A stretch of DNA of 64,000 bases from Pseudomonas sp. LRP2-20 (GCF_024349685.1 NZ_AP025944.1:1060001-1124000); one strand, 5' to 3'; positions 52,692 to 64,000 are shown, numbered from the stretch's first letter. Notes: generated by a model not told the origin, from the letters alone. Program-made: numbers and translations.

Positions 52692-52717
52692 CGATGACTC
52701 CTTGGTTTTTTATCGGG

Positions 52718-54094
<1,377 letters not shown>

Positions 54095-54133
54095 GGTGAC
54101 CTCCTGCCAGGTTCGTGGAGCGGACGGTGAGCC

Positions 54134-54207
54134 CTGTGGGAGCGGGCTTGCCCGCGAATGCGATACTGGCTCTACCGCCGCATTCGCGGGCAAGCCCGCT
54201 CCCACAG
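54134..54207. repeat. REP inverted pair inside the gcv operon
   Basis: Perfect 29-bp arms (54134-54162, 54179-54207) surround a 16-bp spacer. The element lies in the ~150 bp between gcvP and sdaA and could form a long intercistronic hairpin affecting mRNA stability or read-through. Confidence 0.9.
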
Positions 54208-54245
54208 AGGCCCACACCTCGGATCAGGGAACGGGCCGAAGGCTA

Positions 54246-57101
<2,856 letters not shown>

Positions 57102-57112
57102 GGTCGGATTCC

Positions 57113-57496
57113 TCAGGCGTCGTCGTTGGCTTTGATCAGGCGGTCGTAGGCGTCCTGGTCGAGCAGGGCGGTGACTTCGCTCATGTCGGCAGGGATGAAG
57201 CGGAAGAACCAGCCTTCGCCCAGCGGGTCTTCGTTGACCAGTTCGGGGCTGTCGTTGAGGCCATCGTTGACTGCGACCACGTCACCGGTCAGGGGCATGT
57301 ACACGCCGCTGGCGGCTTTCACCGACTCCACGGTGGAGGCTTCGGCGCCTTTGTCGTACTGCTGCAGCTCAGGCAGTTGCACATAGACCACATCGCCAAG
57401 GGCATTCTGGGCGTAGGCGGTGATGCCCACGGTGACACTGCCATCGGCTTCGACGCGCAGCCATTCGTGATCTTCGGTGAAACGCAACTCGCTCAT
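57113..57496 (-). CDS. gcvH: Glycine cleavage system H protein
   Basis: GcvH is the lipoyl carrier of the system. The 127 residues contain the lipoylated Lys60 in [15 protein letters not shown]. It is the first gene of gcvH-gcvP-sdaA-gcvT. Upstream lie a -24/-12 promoter and three 18-bp palindromes, so expression probably depends on RpoN and a glycine-sensing activator. Confidence 0.97.
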   Translation of the reverse strand: MSELRFTEDHEWLRVEADGSVTVGITAYAQNALGDVVYVQLPELQQYDKGAEASTVESVKAASGVYMPLTGDVVAVNDGLNDSPELVNEDPLGEGWFFRFIPADMSEVTALLDQDAYDRLIKANDDA

Positions 57497-57561
57497 GGGG
57501 AATCCTCGGGAAGCAGGGCGTTGGGCGCGGTGGCTCCGCGCTCTTGGGTTGGGATTCCCTA

Positions 57562-57577
57562 AGCAATAATGCGGCCA
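57562..57577 (-). promoter_or_regulatory. Sigma-54 promoter of gcvH
   Basis: Read on the minus strand, TGGCCGCATTATTGCT has GG and GC exactly 10 nt apart and matches the TGGCACG-N4-TTGCW consensus well. Transcription would begin near 57551, about 55 nt before the gcvH start. Confidence 0.8.
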
Positions 57578-57640
57578 CTAGTAAAAAATGCTTATAAAAC
57601 AATGGCTTGTATATTGTTGGTAAGCACTTTGACATTCGGT

Positions 57641-57658
57641 TGTAGTGAAATCGCTACA
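57641..57658. promoter_or_regulatory. 18-bp palindrome, candidate activator site 1
   Basis: TGTAGTGAAATCGCTACA has TyrR/GcsR-box geometry (TGTA arms, 18 bp). Its centre is about 80 bp upstream of the -24/-12 promoter, a normal enhancer distance. Confidence 0.6.
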
Positions 57659-57721
57659 GCTGATGAGGGTGGGAAAAGCGTTTGGGGATCAAACCCTTGC
57701 ATTGAGGGGGCGAAGAGGGCC

Positions 57722-57739
57722 TGTATTGATTTCAATACG
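57722..57739. promoter_or_regulatory. 18-bp palindrome, candidate activator site 2
   Basis: TGTATTGATTTCAATACG has the same 7-4-7 layout as site 1 and lies ~160 bp upstream of the promoter, 2 bp from site 3. Confidence 0.55.
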
Positions 57740-57740
57740 T

Positions 57741-57758
57741 TGTATTGAAATCAATACA
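57741..57758. promoter_or_regulatory. 18-bp palindrome, candidate activator site 3
   Basis: TGTATTGAAATCAATACA is a perfect palindrome. Sites 2 and 3 together can also fold into one long hairpin just after the gltS stop, so a gltS-terminator role is an alternative, although no T run follows. Confidence 0.55.
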
Positions 57759-57773
57759 GAAAGGGGCGAAGGC

Positions 57774-58979
57774 TCAACCGGCGGTGAAAATGGGCAATGC
57801 CAGGTACAGCTTGATCATGATCACATTGATGATGTCGATGAAGAACGCGCCCACCATCGGCACCACCAGAAACGCCATTTGCGAGGGGCCGAAGCGTTGA
57901 GTCACCGCTTGCATGTTGGCGATGGCGGTAGGTGTGGCGCCCAGGCCGAACCCGCAATGCCCTGCGGCCAGCACTGCCGCGTCGTAGTTGCTGCCCATGA
58001 CCCGGAACGTCACGAAGATCGCGAACAGTGCCATCAGCAATGTCTGCGCGGCCAGGATAATCAGGAAGGGCAGTGCCAGTGCCGCCAAGTCCCACAACTT
58101 GAGCGACATCAGCGCAATGGCCAGGAACAGGGACAGGCTGACGTTACCCAGCACGGAAACTTCACGCTCGAAGACTTGATACAAACCCAGCGCTGAAAGC
58201 CCGTTGCGCAACAGCACACCGACAAACAACACGCAAACGAAGGTCGGCAATTCGAACGCCGTGCCAAGGAGCTGGCCATTCAACAGCGTGCCGCCGAGCA
58301 GGCTGACCGAAATCAGTGCCAGGGTCTCGATGAATGAAAACGGCGTGATCAGTCTCTCTTTCTGAGGTTCTTCAAACCCTTTGGGCATGTGGGGTACTGC
58401 TTGTTCGACACCTGGCGTCTGTACCCGCTTGATCAGCAGGCGGGCGACCGGTCCACCGATCAGGCCGCCCAGCACCAGGCCAAACGTGGCCGAAGCCAGG
58501 GCCAGTTCCGAGGCCGAGGCCAGGCCATATCTTTCGCTGAACGTAGTGCCCCAGGCCGCGCCTGTGCCATGGCCGCCGGACAGTGTGATGGAGCCCGTCA
58601 GCAGGCCCATCAGCGGGTCCAGCCCCAGTGCGGTGGCCAGGCCGATGCCCATCGCGTTCTGTACCAGCAGCAAGCCGGTAACTGCGAGCAGGAAGATCAC
58701 CACCACGCGCCCGCCTTTTTTCAAGCTGGCAAAGTCTGCGTTAAGGCCGATGGTGGCGAAGAACGCCAGCATCAAAGGCGCCTGCAGCGAAGTATCGAAT
58801 TGTACTTTCAGGTCGAAACTGCGTAATCCCAGCAGTATCAGGGCAACCACCAGGCCACCGGCAACAGGTTCGGGGATATTGTAGGTTCGCAGGACAGCGA
58901 CACGTGTCACCAGCCCGTGGCCCAACAACAGCACCAGTGAGGCGGCGACCAATGTGCCATAGAAGTCGAGTTCAAGCAT
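57774..58979 (-). CDS. gltS: Sodium/glutamate symporter GltS
   Basis: This is a 401-residue GltS-family inner-membrane carrier importing L-glutamate with Na+. It starts MLELDFYGTLVAASLVLLLG, and the inverted-repeat reentrant motifs are clear: LTGSITLSGGHGTGAAWG and VLAAGHCGFGLGATPTA. GGAGAGAGAGC precedes the ATG. It stands between the gcv enhancer sites and the bacteriocin island, on the minus strand. Confidence 0.95.
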   Translation of the reverse strand: MLELDFYGTLVAASLVLLLGHGLVTRVAVLRTYNIPEPVAGGLVVALILLGLRSFDLKVQFDTSLQAPLMLAFFATIGLNADFASLKKGGRVVVIFLLAVTGLLLVQNAMGIGLATALGLDPLMGLLTGSITLSGGHGTGAAWGTTFSERYGLASASELALASATFGLVLGGLIGGPVARLLIKRVQTPGVEQAVPHMPKGFEEPQKERLITPFSFIETLALISVSLLGGTLLNGQLLGTAFELPTFVCVLFVGVLLRNGLSALGLYQVFEREVSVLGNVSLSLFLAIALMSLKLWDLAALALPFLIILAAQTLLMALFAIFVTFRVMGSNYDAAVLAAGHCGFGLGATPTAIANMQAVTQRFGPSQMAFLVVPMVGAFFIDIINVIMIKLYLALPIFTAG

Positions 58980-59089
58980 GAGAGGCGCTCTCTCTCCATC
59001 AACAAAGAAGAGCGTCATTTTCGCAGCAGTGCTTGTTGAAGTATTGGCCGGGCCCGTAGGAATAGTCTGAAACCTGACAGCGTAAAGTT

Positions 59090-59179
59090 CTAATTCTTGC
59101 CTGGAATACGATGATTTGCGCAAATGTTGCGCGATCGCGGTACGCGATGCTTGCCGTCGGCCCGCCATTCTCCGGGCAG
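59090..59179 (-). pseudogene. Remnant of a TyrR/GcsR-type regulator C-terminus
   Basis: Read on the minus strand, this ~90-bp piece encodes RRMAGRRQASRTAIAQHLRK, matching [20 protein letters not shown] at the end of the intact activator at 61921-63429 at 14 of 20 residues. Removing one base restores HRIPGKN-stop against YGIPGKS-stop. By hand count, 47 of 66 aligned in-frame bases agree, and most differences are in third positions. An in-frame TGA bounds it upstream. It is a diverged, frameshifted fragment of such a gene, not an intact one. Confidence 0.75.
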
Positions 59180-59611
59180 ATCAAAAACGGCCGGCTGATC
59201 AAATCCTTGTAAACGCGCCCTCAAAAGATCGTGTATCAAATGCTACGGCGTACCGAAATCGATACGTATCACATCTGTCATGTGCTGATGAAGTGCGGAA
59301 TGGAGAGTGGGGGAGCCGATCATGCAGCATCTCCATGCAATGGGGCAGTAACCTATTTTTAATAGGCGGTGTTTACGGGCAAGTATCTGTGTGACAGTTA
59401 TTTGTTCCTTGCTTGTAGGACCTGTCTATTTTCAATGACTCATCTCTTTTTTCTTGGGCTGTTGTATTAGGCTGAGTGCTCCGGCGCAACAGTGATTTGC
59501 ATTTTGTTTAGAAGCGGTAGGGGAGTTGGCTAAGCCACTTTTCTCGGTTTCGCTCGCCCTGGAACTTAGCAATGTAAATCGCGAATGTTGTGAGCGGCGC
59601 GCACGAGGCTA
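59180..59611. other. Bacteriocin upstream region
   Basis: This ~430-bp region is more AT-rich than its surroundings and holds no convincing gene. It contains the palindromes GATACGTATC (59261-59270) and CACAT/ATGTG (59270-59284). I looked for a LexA box (CTGT-N8-ACAG) and found none. The bacteriocin promoter should lie here but is not identified. Confidence 0.5.
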
Positions 59612-61549
59612 ATGAGAATTTCTCAAGGAGATATATATGGCCCGAAAAAAAGACAAGTCATATTGCCACCAACCTTTGTCGGGGCACAACCTTCACGTCC
59701 AGGGGCTTCTGCTCCCGGGGGGGCTGTTGCCAATCATGTAGGGCCGATTCTGGACGGGTTCAAGATATCCGCCGCTGGCGCGATGAAAATCGCTGATGAT
59801 GCAGCGAGGGTCGTTTATCTGGAAAGCTTGTCTGCACTGGCTGGTATGCTCGAGCAGGAAGTCGTTGCTGTACGTAATGAATTGGGTAGCGCTCAGGAAA
59901 CGAATATTGAGAGCCTTCAGCAAGATATCGCTGCTCGGTCAGTTTTGCTGGAACGTAAAACAAATGATTTAAGGCAGCAACAGGAACAGGCGAATAGCTA
60001 TTACGGATCGTCGCCATTTGGCAAGAGTGCCGAGTATTATTCCAGCACCACGTTTCAAAATATTGCTACTGGTCGTATAAGAGTTGCGAACATTCAAGAA
60101 GCTTTGAACGCTGCGTATCGTGCCGCTTACATGGTGCAGTTGCGAGAAGCCGAAATACAGATGCTTCAAGCGCAAATCGCAGCGCTGCAGCAGGCTCTAC
60201 ACACTGCGCAGGAGCAACTGAGAGCGGAAGCAGAGGCCCAAGCTCGTTCCCAAGCGGAGGCGGAAGCTGCGGCTCGTGCCCAGGCGGAGGCGGAGGCGGC
60301 TGCGTCTCGTGCCCAGGCGGAGGCGGAAGCTGCGTCTCGTGCCCGGGTTGAGGCAGAAGCTGCAGCCCTAGCTCAGGCAGAGGCTCAAGCGCGGGTTAAA
60401 GCCCAAAAGGCGGCTGAGAGGGCGTTGGCAGAGCAGGCCATCCGCCAAGCCAACACATATAAAGCGCCGCTATCTGAGCTAGCGGTAACGCCTGCCATCG
60501 TCATGGCTACGGCAGCGCCTCCAGTGGTAGAGGCTGGCGTAGCACTGGGCACGGCCATTCGCTCCGCCGTCACATCGCTGAGTGTCGCTTCGATCGGAGC
60601 GGTGGCTGGGTCTTTTGTGGTGGGTACCTTCGCACTGCTCTACGCCCCCAAACTGGGTAACGGGGAGTTAACCGACAACTATGTCCTGACCTTGCCGCTG
60701 AGCGACCTTGAGGTCGAACTGGATGCTGCTGCCCAGGCTGCTGCCGTCGAGCGTGGTGAGGTCAACCTGCCGGTGCGGATGGCAGGCAAGCGCGAGCAGA
60801 TCGGGCCGACCGAACTGTTCGCCGCACGCACTGATGGCTCTGTCATCTCTTCTGCGGTGCCGGTACTGGCAGCCGAGTTCAACGCGAAGAACGGTCAGTA
60901 CATCGTCAGCACCGATGACGTACCACCCAGAACGCTGATCTGGACACCCACAGTCGAGCCGTCGAACAGCTCTACAACCTTGCCAGCGACTCCTCCACCT
61001 GCAACGGCGTTGGTTGGGCCGATGCTCGAACCGATCGAAGGCCGCCTCGACACTTATCCAGAGTTGCCGGATGTCGGGTTTGACGACTACGTCATCATCT
61101 TTCCGGCGGACTCGGGGCTGGCGCCGCTTTATGTGATGTTCAAAAGCCCCAGGAATATGCCAGGGGTGGTGTCAGGTAAAGGTCAACTCATACAGGGACA
61201 GTTCTTATATGACGGAAATAGAGAGGGGGCTCCGATTCCTGCTCAGATCGCCAGCAAGATGCGAGGCAAGAGGTACAGTAGCTTTGGTGCATTTCGTCGG
61301 CGGCTTTGGCAGTTGATTGGCCGTAGTCCACTGTTTGAAAGTCAGTTTGATCTAGCTGAACTCTTGATTATGCGTCGAGGATTGGCAGCACCTGCGAGGA
61401 AGAATGAGCGCGTGGGACGGCGGGTGAAGTTCGAAATCCATCATATAAGACGTATTTCTGAGGGTGGCGCTGTTTATGATGTGGACAACATGATTATAAT
61501 GTCGCCAAGGTTTCATGTTGAAGCTCATTCGGAGAAGAAATTGCCATGA
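59612..61549 (+). CDS. S-type pyocin/colicin-like DNase bacteriocin
   Basis: This is a 645-residue toxin. Residues 1-50 are Pro/Gly-rich, and about 60-285 are helical with four Ala-Glu decapeptide repeats (211-250). About 305-530 is a pyocin-S translocation domain (FPADSGLAPLYVMFKSPRNMPG, SGKGQ). The C-terminus is an HNH DNase with His610-His611, His635 and His639 in FEIHHIRRISEGGAVYD and SPRFHVEAH, as in colicin E9 and pyocin S2. The best ribosome site (AAGGAG, then ATG 59637) is in another frame and joins this one by a -1 shift at seven A, giving MARKKRQVILPP. The true N-terminus is therefore unsettled. Confidence 0.9.
   Translation: MRISQGDIYGPKKRQVILPPTFVGAQPSRPGASAPGGAVANHVGPILDGFKISAAGAMKIADDAARVVYLESLSALAGMLEQEVVAVRNELGSAQETNIESLQQDIAARSVLLERKTNDLRQQQEQANSYYGSSPFGKSAEYYSSTTFQNIATGRIRVANIQEALNAAYRAAYMVQLREAEIQMLQAQIAALQQALHTAQEQLRAEAEAQARSQAEAEAAARAQAEAEAAASRAQAEAEAASRARVEAEAAALAQAEAQARVKAQKAAERALAEQAIRQANTYKAPLSELAVTPAIVMATAAPPVVEAGVALGTAIRSAVTSLSVASIGAVAGSFVVGTFALLYAPKLGNGELTDNYVLTLPLSDLEVELDAAAQAAAVERGEVNLPVRMAGKREQIGPTELFAARTDGSVISSAVPVLAAEFNAKNGQYIVSTDDVPPRTLIWTPTVEPSNSSTTLPATPPPATALVGPMLEPIEGRLDTYPELPDVGFDDYVIIFPADSGLAPLYVMFKSPRNMPGVVSGKGQLIQGQFLYDGNREGAPIPAQIASKMRGKRYSSFGAFRRRLWQLIGRSPLFESQFDLAELLIMRRGLAAPARKNERVGRRVKFEIHHIRRISEGGAVYDVDNMIIMSPRFHVEAHSEKKLP
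59625..59652 (+). promoter_or_regulatory. Out-of-frame ribosome-binding site, ATG and A7 run at the bacteriocin start
   Basis: AAGGAG (59625-59630) lies 6 nt before ATG 59637. That frame reads MARKKDK and stops near 59742. The run CGAAAAAAAGAC would put the ATG in the toxin frame if it held eight A, or if ribosomes slip -1 on it. Confidence 0.65.
60242..60364 (+). repeat. Tandem ~30-bp repeats in the bacteriocin coiled coil
   Basis: Four units of 30, 33, 30 and 30 bp with core GCTCGTGCCCAGGCGGAGGC encode decapeptides ARSQAEAEAA, ARAQAEAEAAA, SRAQAEAEAA and SRARVEAEAA. Copy number could change by recombination and alter coiled-coil length. Confidence 0.85.
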
Positions 61550-61812
61550 AAGAAAAAATATCGGATTATACGGAGCAAGAGTTCTTTAAACTTGTTTACG
61601 GGATATATCATGGTGATCCGGTGCTTTATCCCACAGATCGTAAACATACTGACGGTATTATTAAATTTGAGCTGCTATCAGAGCACCCGTTGGGTTCTGA
61701 TCTGATTTTCTACCCTTCAAAGGTGGGTATTACCGATTCTCCTCAAAGCGTAGTGGATGAAGTAAAGAAATGGCGAGCCGAGCAAGGCTTGCCGGGCTTC
61801 AAGGAAGCTTGA
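61546..61812 (+). CDS. Bacteriocin immunity protein (Im9/pyocin DNase type)
   Basis: This is an 88-residue protein that binds and neutralises the DNase domain of the preceding toxin. It follows the Im pattern: ISDYTEQEFFKLVYGIY (helix I), EHPLGSDLIFYPSK with the exosite Asp and Tyr, and VVDEVKKWRAEQGLPGFKE at the end. The ATG overlaps the toxin stop (ATGA), ensuring coupled synthesis. The gene is AT-rich compared with its neighbours, as usual for transferred bacteriocin cassettes. Confidence 0.93.
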   Translation: MKEKISDYTEQEFFKLVYGIYHGDPVLYPTDRKHTDGIIKFELLSEHPLGSDLIFYPSKVGITDSPQSVVDEVKKWRAEQGLPGFKEA

Positions 61813-61821
61813 CAGCCACAC

Positions 61822-61855
61822 GGAGTTCCCCTGCTTCCCCAGGCCGGGGAATTCC
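61822..61855 (+). terminator. Hairpin after the immunity gene
   Basis: GGAGTTCCCC and GGGGAATTCC form a 10-bp stem with one G-T pair, 10 bp after the stop. Only a weak T/C tail follows, so termination may be partial. Confidence 0.5.
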
Positions 61856-61920
61856 TCTTCACCGGTCAGCAAATAATGGTCGGCTCGTGAGTCCTTTCGA
61901 AAATTTGATGACGTAGCGTC

Positions 61921-63429
61921 CTAGCTTTTGCCGGGTATTCCGTACTTGCGCAAACGCTGGGCAATTGCCGTATGTGATGTCTGCAGTCGCCCCGCCAGCT
62001 GCCGGGTCGAAGGGTAACTGGCATACAACCGTTGCAGCAGTTCTCGCTCGAAATCCCCGACCGCCTGTTCCAGGCTCGCCACGTCGCCGTCCTGGCCACG
62101 CGCCACCGATGTCCCGGCGATATCCAGATCACCGATATCCACCAGGTTGCTCTCGCAAATCGCCGCCGCTCGGAAGATCACGTTCTGTAACTGCCGTACG
62201 TTGCCAGGCCAGGGGTTGGCCAGCAGTGCCGAATGGGTGGCCGGCGTGAGGCGACAGGGTGGCCGCTGGATCTGCGTGCAGGCCTGCTGCATGAAGTAGT
62301 GCGCCAGCATCAGGATGTCCTGGCCACGATCACGCAGCGGCGGCACCTGCAGGTTGAGCACATTCAGCCGGTAGAACAGGTCTTCACGGAAAGTGCCTTC
62401 GGCGACCATGCGTTCCAGGTCGCGGTGGGTGGCGCTGATGATGCGCACGTCCACCTTCACCTCGCGGTCGCCGCCCACGCGACGGAAGCTGCCGTCGCTG
62501 AGAAAACGCAGCAGCTTGGCCTGCAGGTACGGCGACATTTCGCCGATCTCGTCAAGAAACACCGTGCCCTGGTTGGCCAGCTCCATCAGCCCGGGCTTGC
62601 CGCCACGTTGGGCGCCGGTGAAGGCACCGGGTGCATAGCCGAACAGCTCGCTCTCGGCTAGGCTTTCAGGCAGTGCGGCGCAGTTGAGGGCGAGGAACGG
62701 CGCGGTGTGGCGGCTGCTGATGGCATGGCAGGCGCGGGCTACCAGTTCCTTGCCGGTGCCGGTTTCGCCGTGCACCAGCAGCGGCGCATCGAGGGCCGCC
62801 ACGCGCAGGGCGCGGGCCTTGAGGGTGCGGATCGCCGGTGATTCGCCAAGCAACGCGTCGAAGCCTTCAGCGTGGTCGTGGTGCAAGGCCGACAGGCGCT
62901 CGCCCATGCGGTTCGGCGCATACAGCGTCAGCAGGCCGCCAGCGTTGGTGATGGGCGAGGCGTCCAGCAGCAGACTCTGGCCGTTGAGCTGCATCTCGCG
63001 CATCGGCAGGTGGAAATTGTTGTCCAGCAAGGCCTGCAGCAGGTCGGGGTCGTTGAACAGTTCGCCCACCGTGCGCCCGGCGGATTCGCGGCCGCACAAG
63101 GCGATCAGCGCGGGGTTGGCCAGTAGCACCTTGCCGGCGCTGTCGACCGCCAGCACCGGGTCGCTCATGGCCGCGAGCAGGGCGTCGAGCTGCAGGTGGC
63201 GGCGCTGGCCGGGGAGGATGTCGACCACGTCCACCGACTGCACGCCGCGGACTTCGAACAGGGCGTCATGGAGTTCTTCGAGCACCGCCGGGCTGAGGGT
63301 CGGGGCGTCGATGTAAACGTTCGGCGGGACCATTTCCACGGCGTCCAGGTTGAGGTTGCGGGCACCGAGCAGGGCGAGGACTTCCTGGGTGATGCCGACG
63401 CGGTCGATGAAGCTGACGTGGATGCGCAT
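61921..63429 (-). CDS. gcsR: TyrR-type sigma-54 enhancer-binding activator (probable GcsR)
   Basis: The 502 residues comprise an N-terminal ACT domain (1-75, [21 protein letters not shown]), a PAS domain (about 80-170), an AAA+ domain with Walker A GETGTGKE (221-228) and GAFTGA (268-273), and a C-terminal TyrR-type helix-turn-helix ([22 protein letters not shown]). GAFTGA is the RpoN-contacting loop, so it is a true sigma-54 activator. In P. aeruginosa the related GcsR lies beside gcvH2 and activates that operon in response to glycine. Here gltS and the bacteriocin intervene. The gene name is inferred. Confidence 0.85.
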   Translation of the reverse strand: MRIHVSFIDRVGITQEVLALLGARNLNLDAVEMVPPNVYIDAPTLSPAVLEELHDALFEVRGVQSVDVVDILPGQRRHLQLDALLAAMSDPVLAVDSAGKVLLANPALIALCGRESAGRTVGELFNDPDLLQALLDNNFHLPMREMQLNGQSLLLDASPITNAGGLLTLYAPNRMGERLSALHHDHAEGFDALLGESPAIRTLKARALRVAALDAPLLVHGETGTGKELVARACHAISSRHTAPFLALNCAALPESLAESELFGYAPGAFTGAQRGGKPGLMELANQGTVFLDEIGEMSPYLQAKLLRFLSDGSFRRVGGDREVKVDVRIISATHRDLERMVAEGTFREDLFYRLNVLNLQVPPLRDRGQDILMLAHYFMQQACTQIQRPPCRLTPATHSALLANPWPGNVRQLQNVIFRAAAICESNLVDIGDLDIAGTSVARGQDGDVASLEQAVGDFERELLQRLYASYPSTRQLAGRLQTSHTAIAQRLRKYGIPGKS

Positions 63430-63506
63430 GGAGTTCGAACAGTAGGCGACGGAGTTCGCCAGTATGCCTTGAGTCGGATGCCAGGCCCAACATCGGCGGT
63501 GGCATC

Positions 63507-63584
63507 TTCGCGGGCAAGCCCGCTCCCACAGGTACTGCACAGGCCTCAAGGGCAGTGATTGACCTGTGGGAGCTTGCCGGCGAA
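63507..63584. repeat. REP inverted pair upstream of the activator
   Basis: Arms 63507-63533 and 63562-63584 share the GGGAGC/TTCGCGGGC core but the right arm is shortened. The pair lies between the activator gene and the DUF5064 gene. Confidence 0.8.
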
Positions 63585-63589
63585 TGAGG

Positions 63590-63958
63590 TCACTCGAGGT
63601 GTTCAGGCTTGATCGGGTCGCCCGATTTCACATCCAGCTTCTGGCGAATGTCTTCGAACATGGCGTCGTACAGCTTGTGCGGCGAGCCCAGGCTCTCGAA
63701 CTTCTGGTGGGGGGCCAGGTAGGACTGGGCCTTGCGCGAGGCAATCATGAGGAAGCTGGGCAGTACCTGATCCTTGGCCAGGAAGAACGGTTCATCCACC
63801 TTCTTGCCTTCGATGATCCCGTGCATGCGGAACTGGATACCGCGGCCTTCCTTGGGGTCTGTCGCCGCCTCGTACTCGATATTGAGGTCGTAGCTGTGGT
63901 CGTTCTTGGTCAGCGCAGTGCGCTCGATATGGACGTGGCCGGGTTGAAACTGGGCCAT
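63590..63958 (-). CDS. DUF5064 family protein
   Basis: This is a 122-residue soluble protein (MAQFQPGHVHIERTALTKNDHSYDLNIEYE, FFLAKDQVLPSFLMIASRKAQSYLAPHQKFESLGSPHKLYDAMFED) resembling the DUF5064 family found mainly in Pseudomonas. There is no known function, membrane segment or catalytic motif. A GGAGG ribosome site precedes the ATG. Nothing further can be read between it and the right edge of the window. Confidence 0.8.
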   Translation of the reverse strand: MAQFQPGHVHIERTALTKNDHSYDLNIEYEAATDPKEGRGIQFRMHGIIEGKKVDEPFFLAKDQVLPSFLMIASRKAQSYLAPHQKFESLGSPHKLYDAMFEDIRQKLDVKSGDPIKPEHLE

Positions 63959-64000
63959 GGCAAACTCCTCCGGAAGGTGAAAATGGCGGGCCCGTAAGCC

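Noticed and set aside
57497..57773. Glycine riboswitch before gcvH
   Set aside because: No tandem aptamer-like sequence is seen, the space from the predicted transcription start to gcvH is only ~55 nt, and a sigma-54 promoter with activator sites explains glycine control.
59180..59611. LexA (SOS) or PrtN-type control site for the bacteriocin
   Set aside because: No CTGT-N8-ACAG match was found, and the nearest candidates (such as CTGTGTGACAG) have the wrong spacing. No convincing P-box either.
59180..61900. Integrated plasmid, prophage or transposon carrying the bacteriocin
   Set aside because: There is no integrase, transposase, tRNA gene or terminal repeat. Only the gcsR-like fragment marks a boundary, which fits homologous recombination better.

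Overview
This is a 64 kb stretch of high-GC gamma-proteobacterial chromosome. Gene content and order (mreBCD, the fagA-fumC-orfX-sodA operon, the rpoN/ptsN/rapZ/ptsO and lpt/kds block, the mla operon with ibaG-murA-hisGDC, hupN, lptFG, gcvHP-sdaA-gcvT) and abundant GGGAGCGG-type REP hairpins point to Pseudomonas, most likely the P. putida group. The species is inferred from gene order and motifs, not from a search.

Layout. 1-2.4 kb: gatB (cut by the window edge), gatA and gatC on the minus strand. 2.6-13.7 kb: cell-shape genes mreB-mreC-mreD, then maf, rng, yhdP, a nitrilase-family amidase and tldD. 13.9-15.8 kb: darP/yjgA divergent from pmbA, TldD's partner. 15.9-19.7 kb: a Fur-box-preceded, iron-starvation-type operon (fagA, fumC, orfX, Mn-SOD, ZIP transporter). 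20.0-27.1 kb, minus strand: nitrogen-PTS genes ptsO and ptsN with rapZ, hpf, rpoN, lptB-lptA-lptC, kdsC and kdsD. 27.3-35.2 kb, plus strand: mlaFEDCB, ibaG, murA, hisG, hisD, hisC. 35.3-42.3 kb: a small accessory-looking set (phosphodiesterase, GntR regulator, CynX-type MFS pump, NTF2-like protein, GIY-YIG protein) followed by ndpA, hupN and rlmF. 42.4-50.9 kb: valS, holC, pepA, lptF, lptG and an RDD protein. 51.0-57.5 kb: a cold-shock gene and a glycine/serine catabolic operon. 57.8-64 kb: gltS, an S-type bacteriocin with its immunity gene, a TyrR-type sigma-54 activator (probable gcsR) and a DUF5064 gene.

Themes. The window encodes most of the envelope supply line: Kdo synthesis (kdsD, kdsC), the LPS export pump (LptBFG plus LptA and LptC), retrograde lipid transport (Mla), UDP-GlcNAc commitment (MurA) and the elongasome (Mre). 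RpoN is encoded here, and so is a likely target: gcvH has a well-formed -24/-12 promoter preceded by three 18-bp palindromes that look like enhancer sites for the activator at 61.9-63.4 kb.

The most interesting part is 57.5-63.4 kb. A DNase bacteriocin/immunity pair lies between the glycine-cleavage operon and its presumed regulator. A frameshifted, diverged copy of the regulator's last ~30 codons lies on the other side of the bacteriocin. The bacteriocin itself has its best ribosome-binding site in a frame that joins the long ORF only by a -1 shift at a run of seven A. Other items worth checking are an ATT start for mreC, a TTG start for lptF behind a structured leader, and a 74-bp near-perfect inverted repeat at 19.8-20.0 kb.
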